The notes under the pieces: model-generated
Told to the model about the DNA's origin: nothing
The model's input: the letters and a program-made list of their open reading frames with translations, nothing else
The model's database searches: none
Position numbers and translations under genes: made by a program
Source: Tetrahymena thermophila SB210
Lineage: Eukaryota > Ciliophora > Oligohymenophorea > Hymenostomatida > Tetrahymenidae
Reading direction: 5' to 3'
DNA: 64,000 nucleotides
NCBI RefSeq assembly: GCF_000189635.1
Contig: NW_002476169.1
Span: 1-64,000, forward strand
Part shown: piece by piece, positions 12,301-24,002 of the stretch
Position numbering within the stretch: position 1 is the stretch's first letter
How the letters are laid out: each line of letters starts with the position of its first letter

Positions 12301-13560
12301 AGAATATAAATATTAAATTAATTTTTTTCTATTAAAATAAGTAACAGAATACATATTACAATTTTATAAGCAAAGAACTTTAAGAAGTTAATAAAATTAT
12401 ATCATTAAAAAGAAATAAAAATCTCAATAAATAGCAATTATTTACTTACTAATTCAATCTAAATTTTTTAAATTAATTTTTTAATTATTACTTTTTAATT
12501 TATAATATCTAACTATGTAAATATTCAAAATATATTTTTTATTAAAAAATTTATTAAATATAATTTTTGAAAAACTTTGAAAACTTTTTTACTATTTTAA
12601 ATTTTCTTTTTTCATATTAAAAATATTTTTATTACGTTAAATGCATATTTTCTACTCACAAAATAATTATTAGTGAATACAAAGCATTTTTTTTAGGTAA
12701 GAAACCTAATACTAAACCTTTTTATTATTATTTTATTAAATATATATTAACTACATGTTTATTTATAAATTTAAAAAACTGTAAATTTTTGCTTAACACA
12801 ATCTTTCAACAGAAGCAGTTTTTATTTTAAAAACTTAATTTTATGTAGAAATTTAAAATTATTTTCAAATAAAACTAGATATTTATTTAAAAGCTTATGT
12901 TTATTTTTGTAATAAAAATATTTTTAAGACTTATAAAATATAAATTAAATTAATTTATTTATAAACAAATATAAGAAAAAGAATTCATATTATAACTTTG
13001 TAAAGTATACAACTTTAATAAATTTAGAGCCACTTATACTCACATGATAAAATAAAGGACAAAAAATTGATATGCATTGAAATAGGATTTTATTTCTTAT
13101 TTAATATTAAATATTATTTATTATTTTTTATTTAAAAATAGAGATCCTTATTTAAAAATGAAGATCTATTAATAAGATAATTATAATTTATTATCTAAAT
13201 ATTCTTTTTACTTAATTAGAAACTCTATTCTTCTTCTAAACAAAATTATTTTTTGCCACAAACATGCAAATTACTTTAAATTTTATGTTTCTTTATAAAT
13301 TTAAAAACTGTAAATCTTTGATACAATCTTTCTATAGAAGCCATTCATTTTTTTTTTAGAAACTCAATAATATGCATAAATTTGAAATTATTTATTATTA
13401 AATAAAATAAAATATCTTAAAGCTTATTCTTATTTTATTTTTGAAATAAACTATTTTTAAAACTTTAAGAATATTAATTAAAATTTATTTTTTCTTTTCA
13501 ATAATAAGTACTATAATACATATTAAAATTTTGTATACAAATAACTTTAAGAAGTTAATA
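9350..13560. repeat. Diverged ~0.5 kb subtelomeric repeats
   Basis: A module of roughly 0.4-0.55 kb recurs, recognised by a GAGCCACT...TTCTCACAT...CCAC anchor near 9355, 9885, 11435, 11860 and 13025. In most copies the anchor is followed by a TTCTTCTTCTAAACAAAATTA tract and an AATCTTTCTATA...AAGC block, with part of a further copy at about 12780-13010. Copies are degenerate, with many small indels, and show no coding potential. Together with the larger duplication (8517-9430 copied to 10602-11510) they show this subtelomere grew by local duplication. Boundaries are approximate because comparison was by eye. Confidence 0.7.
10857..11255 (-). pseudogene. Broken duplicate of exon 1 of the Cys-rich gene
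   Basis: This 399-bp segment is a close copy of exon 1 of the Cys-rich gene (8772-9171, 400 bp), offset by about 2,085 bp, with the start ATG (11255) and the splice donor (10857/10856) at equivalent places. It is inactive: the seventh codon is TGA, a true stop in this code, where the parent has AGA. A 1-bp deletion in the actaaattatttatttt stretch (about 11035-11055; parent actaaaataatttatttt) shifts the frame. Only the first part of the intron (down to about 10602) was copied, and no repeat-bearing second exon follows. Both the decay and the truncation are visible directly. Confidence 0.88.
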
Positions 13561-14098
13561 AAATTATATTTTTAAAGGAAATTTAGCTAAATTTAAAAAT
13601 TTTGATGTAAAAAAATTATGTATTTTTGAAATTATAATAAATTAAAATATTAATTTTAATTCTATTATAAAATATAAAAATCTGATTTTTTAGTAAATAA
13701 TTAAAAAATCTATTTCATTTTAAGTTAATTCCAAACGACGGAATTTTTTAATGGCATCTTGCTATATTTAAAAAATAAAGTAAAATCTTGTACTTTTTAA
13801 TCTAAGATTTAATTAAAATTATATCTTAAATTAAGAGCTAATTATTGATAATAAAAATGACTAGTATTAAAGATAATATTTTGTGATATATATTTTATAG
13901 AACTTAAAGTTCTATCAACTAAAATTATAATCAAATAAAGATAATTAAAAGATATGTTGTTTATAACAATATAAATGTATTTATTATCTTTAGCATTCCA
14001 CTCTAATCATATTTTGCTATTTAAATTTCATCATTAACTTATTAATTAGTTCAATAAAAAAAATTATTTAAATTTGATATAAAACTTAAAAATCATAA

Positions 14099-16222
14099 AT
14101 GTCAAAATAGCAAAATACAGAAGAAGTAAATCTATTAAAAAACAATAGAAGTAGAAGCTATGAAGAGTAAAGCTTATACGAAAGACACAATGACTCTTTA
14201 ATGATTCTTTTTTGGCTTGTGCTAGTAATAATTTAGTGGAATTGTTTGAGTGAAACATTAGATATCATCGAGCTTAAAGATTAGAATTCAACTCATTTAT
14301 AAGTTGGAATAATAGGAGAAATTATTATAAATCTAATCTTTACCTTTGACTTTTTCTTTTTCAAAAAAGAAAATTATAAGTCCTTATAGCTATACTCTGG
14401 GCTATATCTTGGGATAGACTTCTTAGCAGGTCCTGTTGCACTTATAGGTGATATAATAAGCTTAATTTTTTATAGGAGATTGAATATTTACTCTACAATT
14501 TTTAGAAGTTTGAAAGCTTTAAGCACAATTTAAGCAAGAAGAGTTTTTAGTAAGATTGCTTAGATTCTACCTCGTGTAAAAGACATGTTCTTATGTTTAT
14601 TCTGCGTTTTTTACTTATTTACATACATTGCAACTTATATGTATGGTGATCTATTTAGAAAGCAATACTATTTTAACTCTATTGGCTTCAGTTTTTTCAC
14701 AATGTTACAAATCATGACATTAGATGGATGGGGAGAAGTAGGAAGAGATGTCTTGAGAAAGTAAAGCACACTAAGCGCTTTCTTCTTAGTTATTTTTGTC
14801 TTCATTATGGGTTATTTCTTTTGGAATATCTTAATTGGGTTCATATTAGAAATACTAAGATCATTAGATTAAGAACAAGATAATGGAAAGTAGTCACCAA
14901 ATAACATTCTTAGCGAAATTAAATAGTAAGAAGATGGCATCAATTAAAGTATAAGCTTGGAATAAAATAAACTTTCATAACCTAATGAAGTAGGAATGAA
15001 CTCAAGCAATAAAGTTGACTTAATTGGAAAAGAAAATTAAAATTAAAAAAACCTTAATCTGTAGAAAAAAGCTAAAACATCATCTGATGAGAATAGTGAG
15101 AATTAGGACGACTCAGACTAAGAAAAACTTGCAAGATTAATTTAAAACGAAAATCAGAGCTTTTTCGAGCATCTTTGCTTTGGAAGTCTTTACAACAAAA
15201 TTGTTATGGGCTTATATTTTTTGGTTCTACTTAACACCTTCTTTAATGAAGATTTGCAAAATATTGACGGACTATTTTCTGAAACAGTTCACACCACCAC
15301 CAGCTTTATCTATACCTTGCACACAATACTTTTATACACTTAAGACTCATATTCATTTTAGATTGAGCGCAAGCATACATGGATGATGTTTTTCCATATC
15401 ATAAGTGGTCCTGTTGCACTAATTTTTGACATTATATCTCTTTCTCTTTCAGGAAATATTGGATTCGGTGGAATTCTTAAGCTTTTTAAAGTATTTACTG
15501 TTACCAGAGAAACAATAATGGGAGCTGTTATGATTTTCCCTACTCTCCTACCAGCTTTCTTGGGTATTATATCTATTATATTCTTACTAGCTTTGTGGGC
15601 ATTGAACTACTTAAAATAAGTAGAAAATTATTGGACTGACTTTGTTACCAGTGTTTATACTTTTGTATAGATCTTAACTTTAGATGATTGGGCAGCTAGA
15701 CTAATTAAAGATTTGTTCAAGCAAGAGAGGTACTTAGTTCCCATAGTATTTGTAGGATTTATTTTTGTTGCAAATTACTTTTTCTTAAATATGATGATTG
15801 CCTTCAGTTGTGAGACGTTTAAAAAAATTACCAATGAAGATTATGTTTATAGAAACTAACGTAAGTAATTAGACTTTTATGAGTAAGAAGATAAAGCAGT
15901 TTAAGGAAGTGCTTATCATTCTTTGTAGGAATTATATAGTGATTTGGAAGTGATAAAAGGATCTCATTTGAACAAGCAAGCTTATCATCATATAATTGAT
16001 AATGGTCCAGAGAAAGAAATAGATCAAAATGAAAAATAGATTTATCAGTTACTTTTAGAAGCTAAGTATGGGTCTGTAAATTTGAACTCTAATATTACAT
16101 TTAAGTTAAATGGAAAAACTGTAAATTTAAGATAAAAAGATTTGTCTCATCTTAAATTCAGTTTATGTAGCCCTAACTTCGAAGCATCAGATAGTGGCGA
16201 AGAAAATAATTCTAAAGTTTGA
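14099..16222 (+). CDS. Two-domain (12-helix) voltage-gated-like cation channel
   Basis: A single exon of 707 aa (TAA/TAG as Gln); an in-frame TGA just upstream supports the ATG at 14099. There are two six-helix ion-transport domains. Domain I (about residues 40-260) has S1 (LFWLVLVIIQW), S3 (GPVALIGDIISL), an S4 with spaced Arg/Lys (IFRSLKALSTIQARRVFSK), S5, a pore loop with T207-L-D-G-W211, and S6. A charged, Gln/Asn-rich linker follows. Domain II (about 330-575) repeats the plan, including GPVALIFDIISL, a charge-poor S4, and a pore loop with T527-L-D-D-W531. The T-x-D-x-W filter is the CatSper consensus and close to Cav filters, so Ca2+ permeability is likely. The two-domain layout recalls two-pore channels; two subunits would make a pore. 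A location in ciliary or plasma membrane is inference. Confidence 0.88.
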
Positions 16223-16673
16223 TAAAATACTTTAAAATATTTTTAAATTTATACTAAATTTATAAAATCAATAAAATTAAAAGTTTTTGGTATAATTTTT
16301 ATGTTTAAGTAATAAGTAAAAAGTTATTTTATGATTCAAAAAAATGTTTGGATATTATTTTTTTTATTTAAAATGGATATTTTTTAGGATTTAAACATTT
16401 AAAAATAAAATTTTATAATATCTTACATCACGTCATTAATTTAATAATAAAACAAAATTTTAAATTACTCATTTTTAAATAATAATTTGAAGATAAGAGA
16501 TTGGTTAGTGGAAAATATTGAGGTTTTTTTAATTGAATTTGATTTATAAAATAAAATTTATTATACAAATTTGATATTAAAAAATAAGAAATGCAAAATA
16601 GGTATTTATTTTTATTTATTAATACAAGTAATTATCTTTAATTAATTTATATGTAATGATGTCTAATTTTTGC
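16223..16673. other. Convergent intergenic spacer
   Basis: This spacer lies between the ends of the channel gene (+) and the coiled-coil gene (-). It is AT-rich and holds the 3' regions of both; no gene or repeat was seen. Confidence 0.6.
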
Positions 16674-18379
16674 TCATTCGAGTTTTTTTTTCCCAGAATT
16701 ATATATGTCATTTCTTTTAGGTTATGGTAAATTTATATTGTCAATATTTGAGCGAGGTACTTATAAATAATTTCCTCTTGGAGGTTTTCCTGGTGATATA
16801 TTCATATTTGGTTAATAATTTTATTCAGGAGAGTTTTCTCTTGAATCTTCGAAATTAATTTGACCTGTATTTCCAAAACCTACAGCTGAATTACTGTGCC
16901 TATTTCTTTATGCTGATAGTGTTTTTTTAGGATCTTCTACTCTAACTGAAGGAATAACTCTGAAAGAGCCATTCAAATTTTATGTGGAACCCTTCATTAT
17001 AAATTTATCAAGCATACTTTATTTTGGTAAATCATTTAAGACTTAGGGTTTTGGAGGATTATTCTAAGTGATATACTATTACAAATTTTTAACTTCTTTA
17101 ATTTCAGGTTAATAACTTGAAAAGAATTTCCTATCATATTCTTTACCACTAGGTAATAAAAAGTCATCAATTAAATCCCTTTCTGACTATTTTATCAATT
17201 AATATTAAAAATAATAGTATCATTAACTTTAAATAATTTTTTACCTTTTTAGGTTGTATGAATTTTTCTTAAACAGGCTTAGGGATAGGTGGTTTCTAAT
17301 CATAGTATTCTGTTCCATATAAATCCTTAAATTCCTTCATATATCTTTTGTCAGTCTCCAACTCTGCTTAAGAACTAGTCTTTTTGAGCATTTTCTTAGT
17401 TTCCATCTTGCATTTAAATAGTAAATAAGATTAAGTTAAAATTTCAATATAACAATTACCACTTCCCTTTCAAGTTATTCTCTCTTTGCTTTAATTTGAT
17501 CAAGGTATTCAAAACTCTCATATTTTTGATTCATAATTTCATAAAAGTTTATATTTTCTTTTCTGTTAAGATCTTTTAAAGTCTATTATTTTATGCAAGT
17601 AAGTTGTAAAAATATATTTTTAATTCTATAAATATGTGAAGTAAATTACCTCAAGTCTTCTTTCAAGCTAGGACTTTTTCTTTTCCATTTATACTTTTTA
17701 TTTATCAGCACTAATTTTTAAATTAAGCTCATTTTAAAAAATCTTTGAAAAACTTAAATTTTATTATCTTACTAATCTGGATATGCCAAAACTAAGAAAT
17801 CATTGAGATAAATTTTTTCAGCAACTGTCTTTTTTTGAGATTTAATTATTCTATACGAGTTGGCCTATTTATTTAAACTACATTAATTTGCTTTAAACTA
17901 AAATATATGTTTATTTACTAAGTATCTAGAATATACATCTTTAATTTGGTTTCTAAATTCTTTATTTCTAAGCTGATGAGCTTGGCTATTTGTTTTAAAA
18001 ATTCAAATTTAATTCATTTTTTGAGATGTGAAATAAGATTCAAAATATATAAATGTTTTAATATAAGTTAAAAATAAAAAAATTACCTAGTTCTATCAAG
18101 AGTATTCATTTCATTTTAAACTGATCTATTTTATATTAATAGTAATGTAAGCAATTATTTTTATAAATTTATTGCTAATTCTCTTAAAGTATTTAAGAAG
18201 TTACTTCAAATATAGTTGCGTCGCTTTGTTATATTACTCTTAACGTTCTTTAGATCTTTCATCTATATGGAGCTTATCTAATCTCCTAATTTTTATATAA
18301 CAATTTTATTTAAACTAACCCTTAATTATGCAATTTATGTTTACAATTATTCTAAAAATTAGTCTATGTTTGGCAGCAT
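16674..18379 (-). CDS. Coiled-coil protein of unknown function, eight exons
   Basis: Exons 18379..18345, 18285..18205, 18125..18087, 17985..17773, 17710..17650, 17582..17460, 17406..17245 and 17186..16674 sum to 1,227 nt, giving 408 aa. All introns are 45-101 bp with GTA donors and TAG/AAG acceptors. The start follows from the ATG at 18379 (MLPNIDQFLEQL). The N-terminal and central parts are rich in Lys, Glu and Gln heptads (for example KKKSQLERRLETLKDL and LDQIKAKREQLEREVMETKK), predicting long coiled coils. The C-terminal 170 residues are low-complexity, rich in Pro, Asn and Ser, with a basic end (SGKKKLE). I do not recognise the family; size and layout resemble small axonemal or basal-body coiled-coil proteins, which is a guess. 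The gene is convergent with the channel gene. Confidence 0.8.
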
Positions 18380-19016
18380 TTTAGTTTATATCTAAAAAAT
18401 AGAAGTTCTTTATTGATTTATTTGTATTTATAATGTTTCACTTGAATTTTATTAAATATCTTGCTTTTTAAAGTTCAAAACTTCAATTAATTTCTAAAGA
18501 TAGCTTTTAAATATTATTTTTATGATTTATAATCAATATTTTTTTTGAATTTTATTTTTAAATAATACAAACAAATCATTTATTATTACTTGAAAATTTT
18601 ATTTGGAATTTAACATATCTTGGGAATTATTTTAATTCAATCAATCTATCAATCATATTTTTTTTTCCAAATAATTAACTGAACAGAAACAATATTAAAA
18701 CCAAGTAATATATTAATAGCTTTTAGTCAAAATATTTTTTCTCAACAATTTATTACTGATATCATTGTGAATTTATTAATATATGAAATTTAAAATATTT
18801 CAAGAAAATGTTAAAAAATCTAGAAATGAATTAAAACGATTAAATAAGTTTATTGTTGATAAATTTTTTATTGTAAAATAGTATCTAAATTTATTAAAAT
18901 TATCAAGAGCAATAGATCTAATTGCGTTTCTATAATAAACTATATATACTACATACAATTTTTATAAATTTAATTTTTAAGGATATATAAAGGTAAATAA
19001 TTTAGTAGGATTAGTC
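18380..19016. other. Divergent intergenic promoter region
   Basis: About 640 bp of AT-rich sequence lies between the start of the coiled-coil gene (-) and the start of the rhomboid-like gene (+). It should contain both promoters. No coding pattern was seen. Confidence 0.6.
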
Positions 19017-19955
19017 ATGAATAGGATTAAAATTTTCAAGAAACCTCTACCATTTATATGTTTACTAATAAATGGATTTATAATAACAAATTATTGGTTT
19101 GAATAGATAAAAAACTAGAGAATTATAGCCAAAGAATTAGCTAATGATCCTAATAGAGTTATTGAAGGCGAATACTGGCGCCTCTTTACTTCATTTTTAA
19201 CACATAAAACCATTTATTAATTACTCTTAAGTTCTTATTTACTCATTATGGAAGGTGCTGCTTTTGAGAATTTAATTGGAAGTGTTACTTATTTGGTTTT
19301 ATTTTTAGTTAAAATGTTTTTAGTTTCAGTGACTTATTGCATTTGGTATTTAGGTTTAAAATAAATATTAAAATATAATGATGAATTAATTAATCCATTA
19401 GCAGAAGGGGCTTGGATGGTTATACTTAGTGATTTGGTTTCTCGTACTTTTGCAAATCCTAATGAACTCAGAATTTTTAAAACAATTACTAATAAATTCT
19501 ATACTCTTATACTTTTATTAATTGCATTTTTTGTTTCTTATCTTGGGGTACATGTACTAGCTATAATTGCTATAGCATTTATTGAGCACAAATGCTTTAA
19601 TGGATTGATAATACGCCCATACAAATCTCATATAAAATGTGTTGAAAAATACACATTTTTTTTAATATTTAAACACCTTTTTAAATTCTGCTTCGTATCT
19701 GTTGATGATGTTAACTAAAATTTTTTTCGCTTAGAAAGTACTGATTAATTTGAAGCTGTTTAATAGTAAAATTAAGTAAGTGTGAATGAGTCTTTCTATG
19801 GGAATAGCAATTATCAGGGGAAGCTTGCTATTTAATAAAGCTATTACAGCCAGGATGTAAAAAGGTGGAAAGAAGAAGATTTTGATGAAAATTTAAACGA
19901 TGATGTTGAAAATCCACAATAAAAGCGTGAAGAAATCGAGGTAGAAATGTAATGA
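19017..19955 (+). CDS. Rhomboid/Derlin-like multi-pass membrane protein
   Basis: A single exon of 312 aa. Hydrophobic helices lie at the N-terminus (FICLLINGFIITNYWF), after a WRLFTSFL motif (W54-R55), and again through LVLFLVKMFLVSVTYCIWYL, WMVILSDLV and FYTLILLLIAFFVSYLGV...AIIAIAF, making five or six segments. The glutamate-glycine-tyrosine-WR-x-F-T-x-F-L block after helix 1 is the hallmark of the rhomboid/Derlin fold. The rhomboid catalytic GxSG is absent; the nearest equivalent reads GAWM. The last 75 residues form an acidic, Gln/Asn-rich cytosolic tail. Known relatives (Derlins, iRhoms, UBAC2) act in ER quality control, moving misfolded proteins to the ubiquitin-proteasome route; that role here is inference. 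It could also be a more distant rhomboid pseudoprotease. Confidence 0.62.
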
Positions 19956-20576
19956 TAAGTTTGTATTTAGGAAATAGATCATGCAAAATTTCAATTAAAA
20001 TAATAATAATATTATATCATTTGATAATGTGCAATATTGCTATTCATTTTACTCAATTGAGAAATCCAAAATTAATTTAAGATGATATTAATATTTCTTT
20101 ATTCATATATAATTTTTTTTAATTTATAAGGATTATAAAAAGGTTAATTCATTTTGTTTAGTTTTTATAATAAATCAGTAATATATTTTGAGTAAATTTA
20201 TTTTATTTACATTTTTAAATATTTTATTGTTCAATAAAATTTTTTAATAAAAATTACAGAAAATTAATTTAATAATAGGCTAAAATCTTCAGGCAAGAAA
20301 GCAAATTAATTTTATTTTTAAATGGTTATCACATTAAAAACTATGCTTCAATGCATATTAAAATTTTGATAATTGTATTACTTTATTTGATTATTTAGTT
20401 AACTTAAATGAAAAATAAATATTCTAATAAATAATAGATTGAGCCTTTTACATGATTATATTTGATGAAAAGAATAATAAATAATTAAAAATCAAATTTT
20501 AAGAAAAATCTTATTGTTTTAAAAATCAGATATCTTTTTCAAGCTCACATAGAAATTAAAACAAAATATCTAAGAA
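19956..20576. other. Intergenic spacer
   Basis: AT-rich spacer between two plus-strand genes, holding the 3' UTR of the rhomboid-like gene and the promoter of the ADP-ribosyltransferase gene. No other feature was recognised. Confidence 0.6.
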
Positions 20577-22266
20577 ATGAAGTAAAATAAAGTAAATATA
20601 AATGATATGGATAATTAATTGTAGTAGTTTGCTACTTAGTCATAGGCTATCTTTGGTAATAATGTGGGTGGAAATTAATTTCAAATTCTAACTAAAATTT
20701 TAACTCAATATGAATATATTAAATAAAAAATATAATGCAAACCAGAATATTTGTAAGAATTTGTGAAAAATTATTAAGATTTGTTTGGCTTAGTTAATCA
20801 GTCTGTAGGATTTAATGCGAAAATGTCAGAAGATCTAAAGAATTAGAATAATAAAAGGTTGTAAGCAGAATTCAATAAGCTAGAAATGCTTAAAAAAGCC
20901 ATTTTACTTGGATTCAATAAATAAATCTTAATATTGATGGAGGACTAAAAATAAAGCGATATTGTAAAAAAATAAGTAGAATATATTACTTTATAGATAG
21001 CTGATCAAAACAAAGAATTTAAACAAGAATAGGAATAAAAAGAATCAATAACTTTGCATTCCTTTAAAAATGATACTACCATGAAGGAACATATTAAGAA
21101 TCATAGTAAAAGCTCTCCTGTTATAATCATAACTACAAGATCCTAGCTTTTTAATAACTCTGTATTAGAGTATTTAAATGATTAAAATAATGTGAAATTT
21201 TTGAGATTAGAAGGAGTCATTTGCTTATGCGATCCTTAAAAGCTTTAAAATACAAAAAGCTAACTATAATTATGTTCAGTACCATTTAGATTCATTGACA
21301 ATTAAGTAAAAAATTATTTTTTATATTCATAATAATTATCTTTAAATTTAATATAAAAAAAGGATTAAATATGCTAAGAGCTATACGATTTGATCAACAA
21401 AAATCAGTTTTTAAGAATAATTTCTTTAGAAGATTTTTCATTTTACATTACCAAGAAGCCTGTTTAATATTTTTCTGATAAAATTAACACGGAATATAAA
21501 AATAACAAAACACTTTATTCCTTGAAGCAACAAAATTATTTAGATTTATTTCAAAAATTAGCAAACTATATTGATAATAACAATATACCTGTTTACAAAG
21601 AGAATTACAATAAGTAAGCTATAAAGTTTATGTGTAAACATTTGTAAGATAATGTATTTAACACCTAAAATGAAGAATAACTAGCTTCTAACTTTATTTA
21701 CTTCTACACGATGGAATCTCCATTTTACAAGCTAGTAAACAGTTGTTTAAATATATTAAATGAAGGTCTAATTTCATGTTTAGAGCCTATTATATTACCT
21801 CTTTAGCTTGCTTTGAAAAAGGCTAAAAGCCAAGAATAGTCTATCTTTAGCTTAACCAAGGAATAGTATGTCACTTTATACAGAGGTACAACTATACCAT
21901 AAGGACAGCTAGATTTAATATCAAAAAATAAAGTAAGAAATCTTTATCTGTCTGTCTTAATCTTAATTTTTTTATTTTTATTTTTAAACAAAGTAATTAG
22001 TATTTCCATCGTTCTCATCCTTTACTTCCTCTGAAAAAGTAGCATTGAGCTTTATGAAAACCACTAAATCAGATTAGGACTCTGTTAGAATAATATTTAT
22101 TGTTAAATTCTAAAAAGATTAAAACCCTGATTAAAATCCAAAATATCTTAAGTACTTAAGTGCTATTCCTTCTGAGGAAGAATATCTTATTCCACCATTC
22201 ACTCTCTTTAAAGTTTCAGAGTCCAAAAAAGATAATGATTTTTATTAAGTCTTTTTAAATAATTGA
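20577..22266 (+). CDS. Mono-ADP-ribosyltransferase (R-S-ExE, ART fold)
   Basis: Exons 20577..21932 and 21994..22266 (intron GTAAGAAATC...AAACAAAG) give 542 aa. The C-terminal 200 residues match the arginine-specific ADP-ribosyltransferase fold in order: an N-terminal ART helix (FYTMESPFYKLVN), the NAD-binding Arg in L-Y-R436-G, the S-T-S-like strand F459-S-S-F-T-S464 and the catalytic loop S-E513-E-E515-Y with the following IPPFTLFKV strand. Such enzymes move ADP-ribose from NAD+ to arginine side chains of target proteins. The N-terminal ~330 residues are Gln-rich and coiled-coil-like with no family I know. There is no signal peptide or GPI signal, so it is probably intracellular, unlike most vertebrate ecto-ARTs. 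Target and role are unknown. Confidence 0.85.
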
Positions 22267-22781
22267 TTTCTAATTTAAAAATTGCTTATTAAATTTGAAA
22301 ATAAAATATTTCATAAAAAAAATGAGACAACCAAAAAATTAATTGTGGCTAAAATTGTAAGATGTCAAAAGTCAATATATAACTAACTAAATATAAAATT
22401 TTATGTAATTTAGGATATTTAAGTTGTTTTGAATATATTAAAAAAATAAATATTTAATTTCATTGAAAAAAAATATTATCTTTTCGTTTAATTGTAAATA
22501 ATTAGTATAATAAATCTCATTTAAAAAAATTTTAAAAATAAAATGATATAGATTTGAAAAGATATTATTGATTAAATAGTTTTCATTATAAAAATAAAAT
22601 TATATTATAAATTTAATAATTATTGAACTTTAAATGTAACAAAAAAAGAATATGATTAGCAAATAATAAAAGAATTTATTTTTCTAAAATTTATCCTAAT
22701 TATAAATATATATAAAAAAAATAAAAAATATTTAAAAAACTTAAAGTTATTTTATTTATTAGAAGAGTTTAATTTAATTTC
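22267..22781. other. Convergent intergenic spacer
   Basis: AT-rich 3' regions of the ADP-ribosyltransferase gene (+) and the RCC1 gene (-). Nothing else was recognised. Confidence 0.6.
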
Positions 22782-24002
22782 TCAGTGTTATACAACTGCA
22801 TAGTGAGTACGATAAGTACCACCAATAGAGAGAATATTTCCTCTATCGAATACTGTATTATCTGCAGAATAGACACCAGTTTTAATATTTTCGTTATCTG
22901 TTTTCAAGAATTTATTCTTCATAAATATATTATTATTTTCATCAACTATGGCAAATGAACGGAATGCAGCACCAAAAGTCTTTATCTTACCAGCTTCTGT
23001 TGGTAATTCGAATTTCTTAGGGAGATAAGCAAGTTTCATGCCACTGTAATGAATTTCACCATTTTATAGCTTGATAACTACAACATCTTCTGCTATTTAG
23101 AAATCTTCTATTGGTGATTTAAATGTTTCTGAGTGCACTAGAGATGGATAGGGTGAAGTTTCATGCATTTCAACTCCAATTTCATTATTGATACCCATTT
23201 AACCATAGTCGTTTGATCCCCAACCGACAAGTTTGCCATCACTAAGATGAGCAACAGTGTAGTAATTACAACTTTTTAATGATTTAATAATAGTTTTTTC
23301 AGTTTTTTAAAGTACATCAAAGTAATTATGTCTACGGGGAAGCAATAAATCTTTAGAGTAGCCATCACCAAAAGCACCGTGGGAACCTCTGCCCCAATAA
23401 TAAAGTTCGTTTTAAACATTCATAGCTAAAGAGAAATAGAGACCTCCTGAAATGGATTTTACTTGTGGTAATTTACGTAAAGCTTGAACAGGTTGAGGAG
23501 AATAATGATGTTTTTAATCGCCATGACCTAAAGCACCAGCAAAAGAAAAGAATTACTACATGATTATATTACGGCCTTTTCCACCCCATCCCCAAGTCCA
23601 TACATCTCCATCGTGAGTAAGTGCCATCATACAACTATTACCACAAGTAACGTCAACAACACGAAGATTCTTTTTAGCAAAGAATTCAAGATGCTTAGGT
23701 TCCTTGTAATCTTTGCCATCATTGTGACCCAATGCACCAAACTTTCCTTCACCAAATGTATAAAGATGACCATCAGTAGTTATCAAAGCTGAAACATTTT
23801 AACCTAAAACTACTTTTTCAACCTTGTTGTTTAGCTATTTACCGGTTTCATCACAAACCTTAACTAAGACAGGCTTTAAATCTGATGTTGAAGTAAATGT
23901 GCTGCCTTACCATAAGTAAAGATTACCACCTTACTTTTATGCTTAGGTAGAAAAATTATATCTGCCAAAAGCTAAGTTTTTTAAATACTTTCTAATGAAC
24001 AT
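22782..24002 (-). CDS. RCC1-repeat beta-propeller, likely mitochondrial
   Basis: A single exon, ATG at 24002 and TGA at 22782, 406 aa. RCC1-type blades are plain: LYTFGEGKFGALGHND, DVWTWGWGGKG, AGALGHGDQ, LYYWGRGSHGAFGDG and LVGWGSNDYGQMG, each followed by a Gly-Gly/Cys and a hydrophobic strand, making a propeller of about seven blades that fills the whole protein. The N-terminus MFIRKYLKNLAFGRYNFSTQA has Arg, Lys and Ser/Thr and no acid, and looks like a mitochondrial presequence. That and the stand-alone propeller point to the RCC1L (WBSCR16) group, which acts in mitochondrial ribosome assembly and fusion in animals, rather than nuclear RCC1. The mitochondrial call is inference. Confidence 0.85.

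Larger units (their letters stand above)
9172..14098. other. Gene-poor subtelomeric block
   Basis: Apart from the pseudo-exon and the diverged repeats listed separately, this 4.9 kb holds no gene I can support. The stretch 13560-14098 is plain AT-rich sequence and must contain the promoter and 5' leader of the channel gene that starts at 14099. The first 200 bp (9172-9400) should hold the promoter of the Cys-rich gene; it is also the flank copied to 11256-11510. Confidence 0.6.

Noticed and set aside
17700-17780. Apparent +1 frameshift in the coiled-coil gene
   Set aside because: Two overlapping frames are open here, but a 62-bp intron (17711-17772, GTAAGATAAT...AAAATTAG) joins them in frame, so no programmed frameshift is needed.
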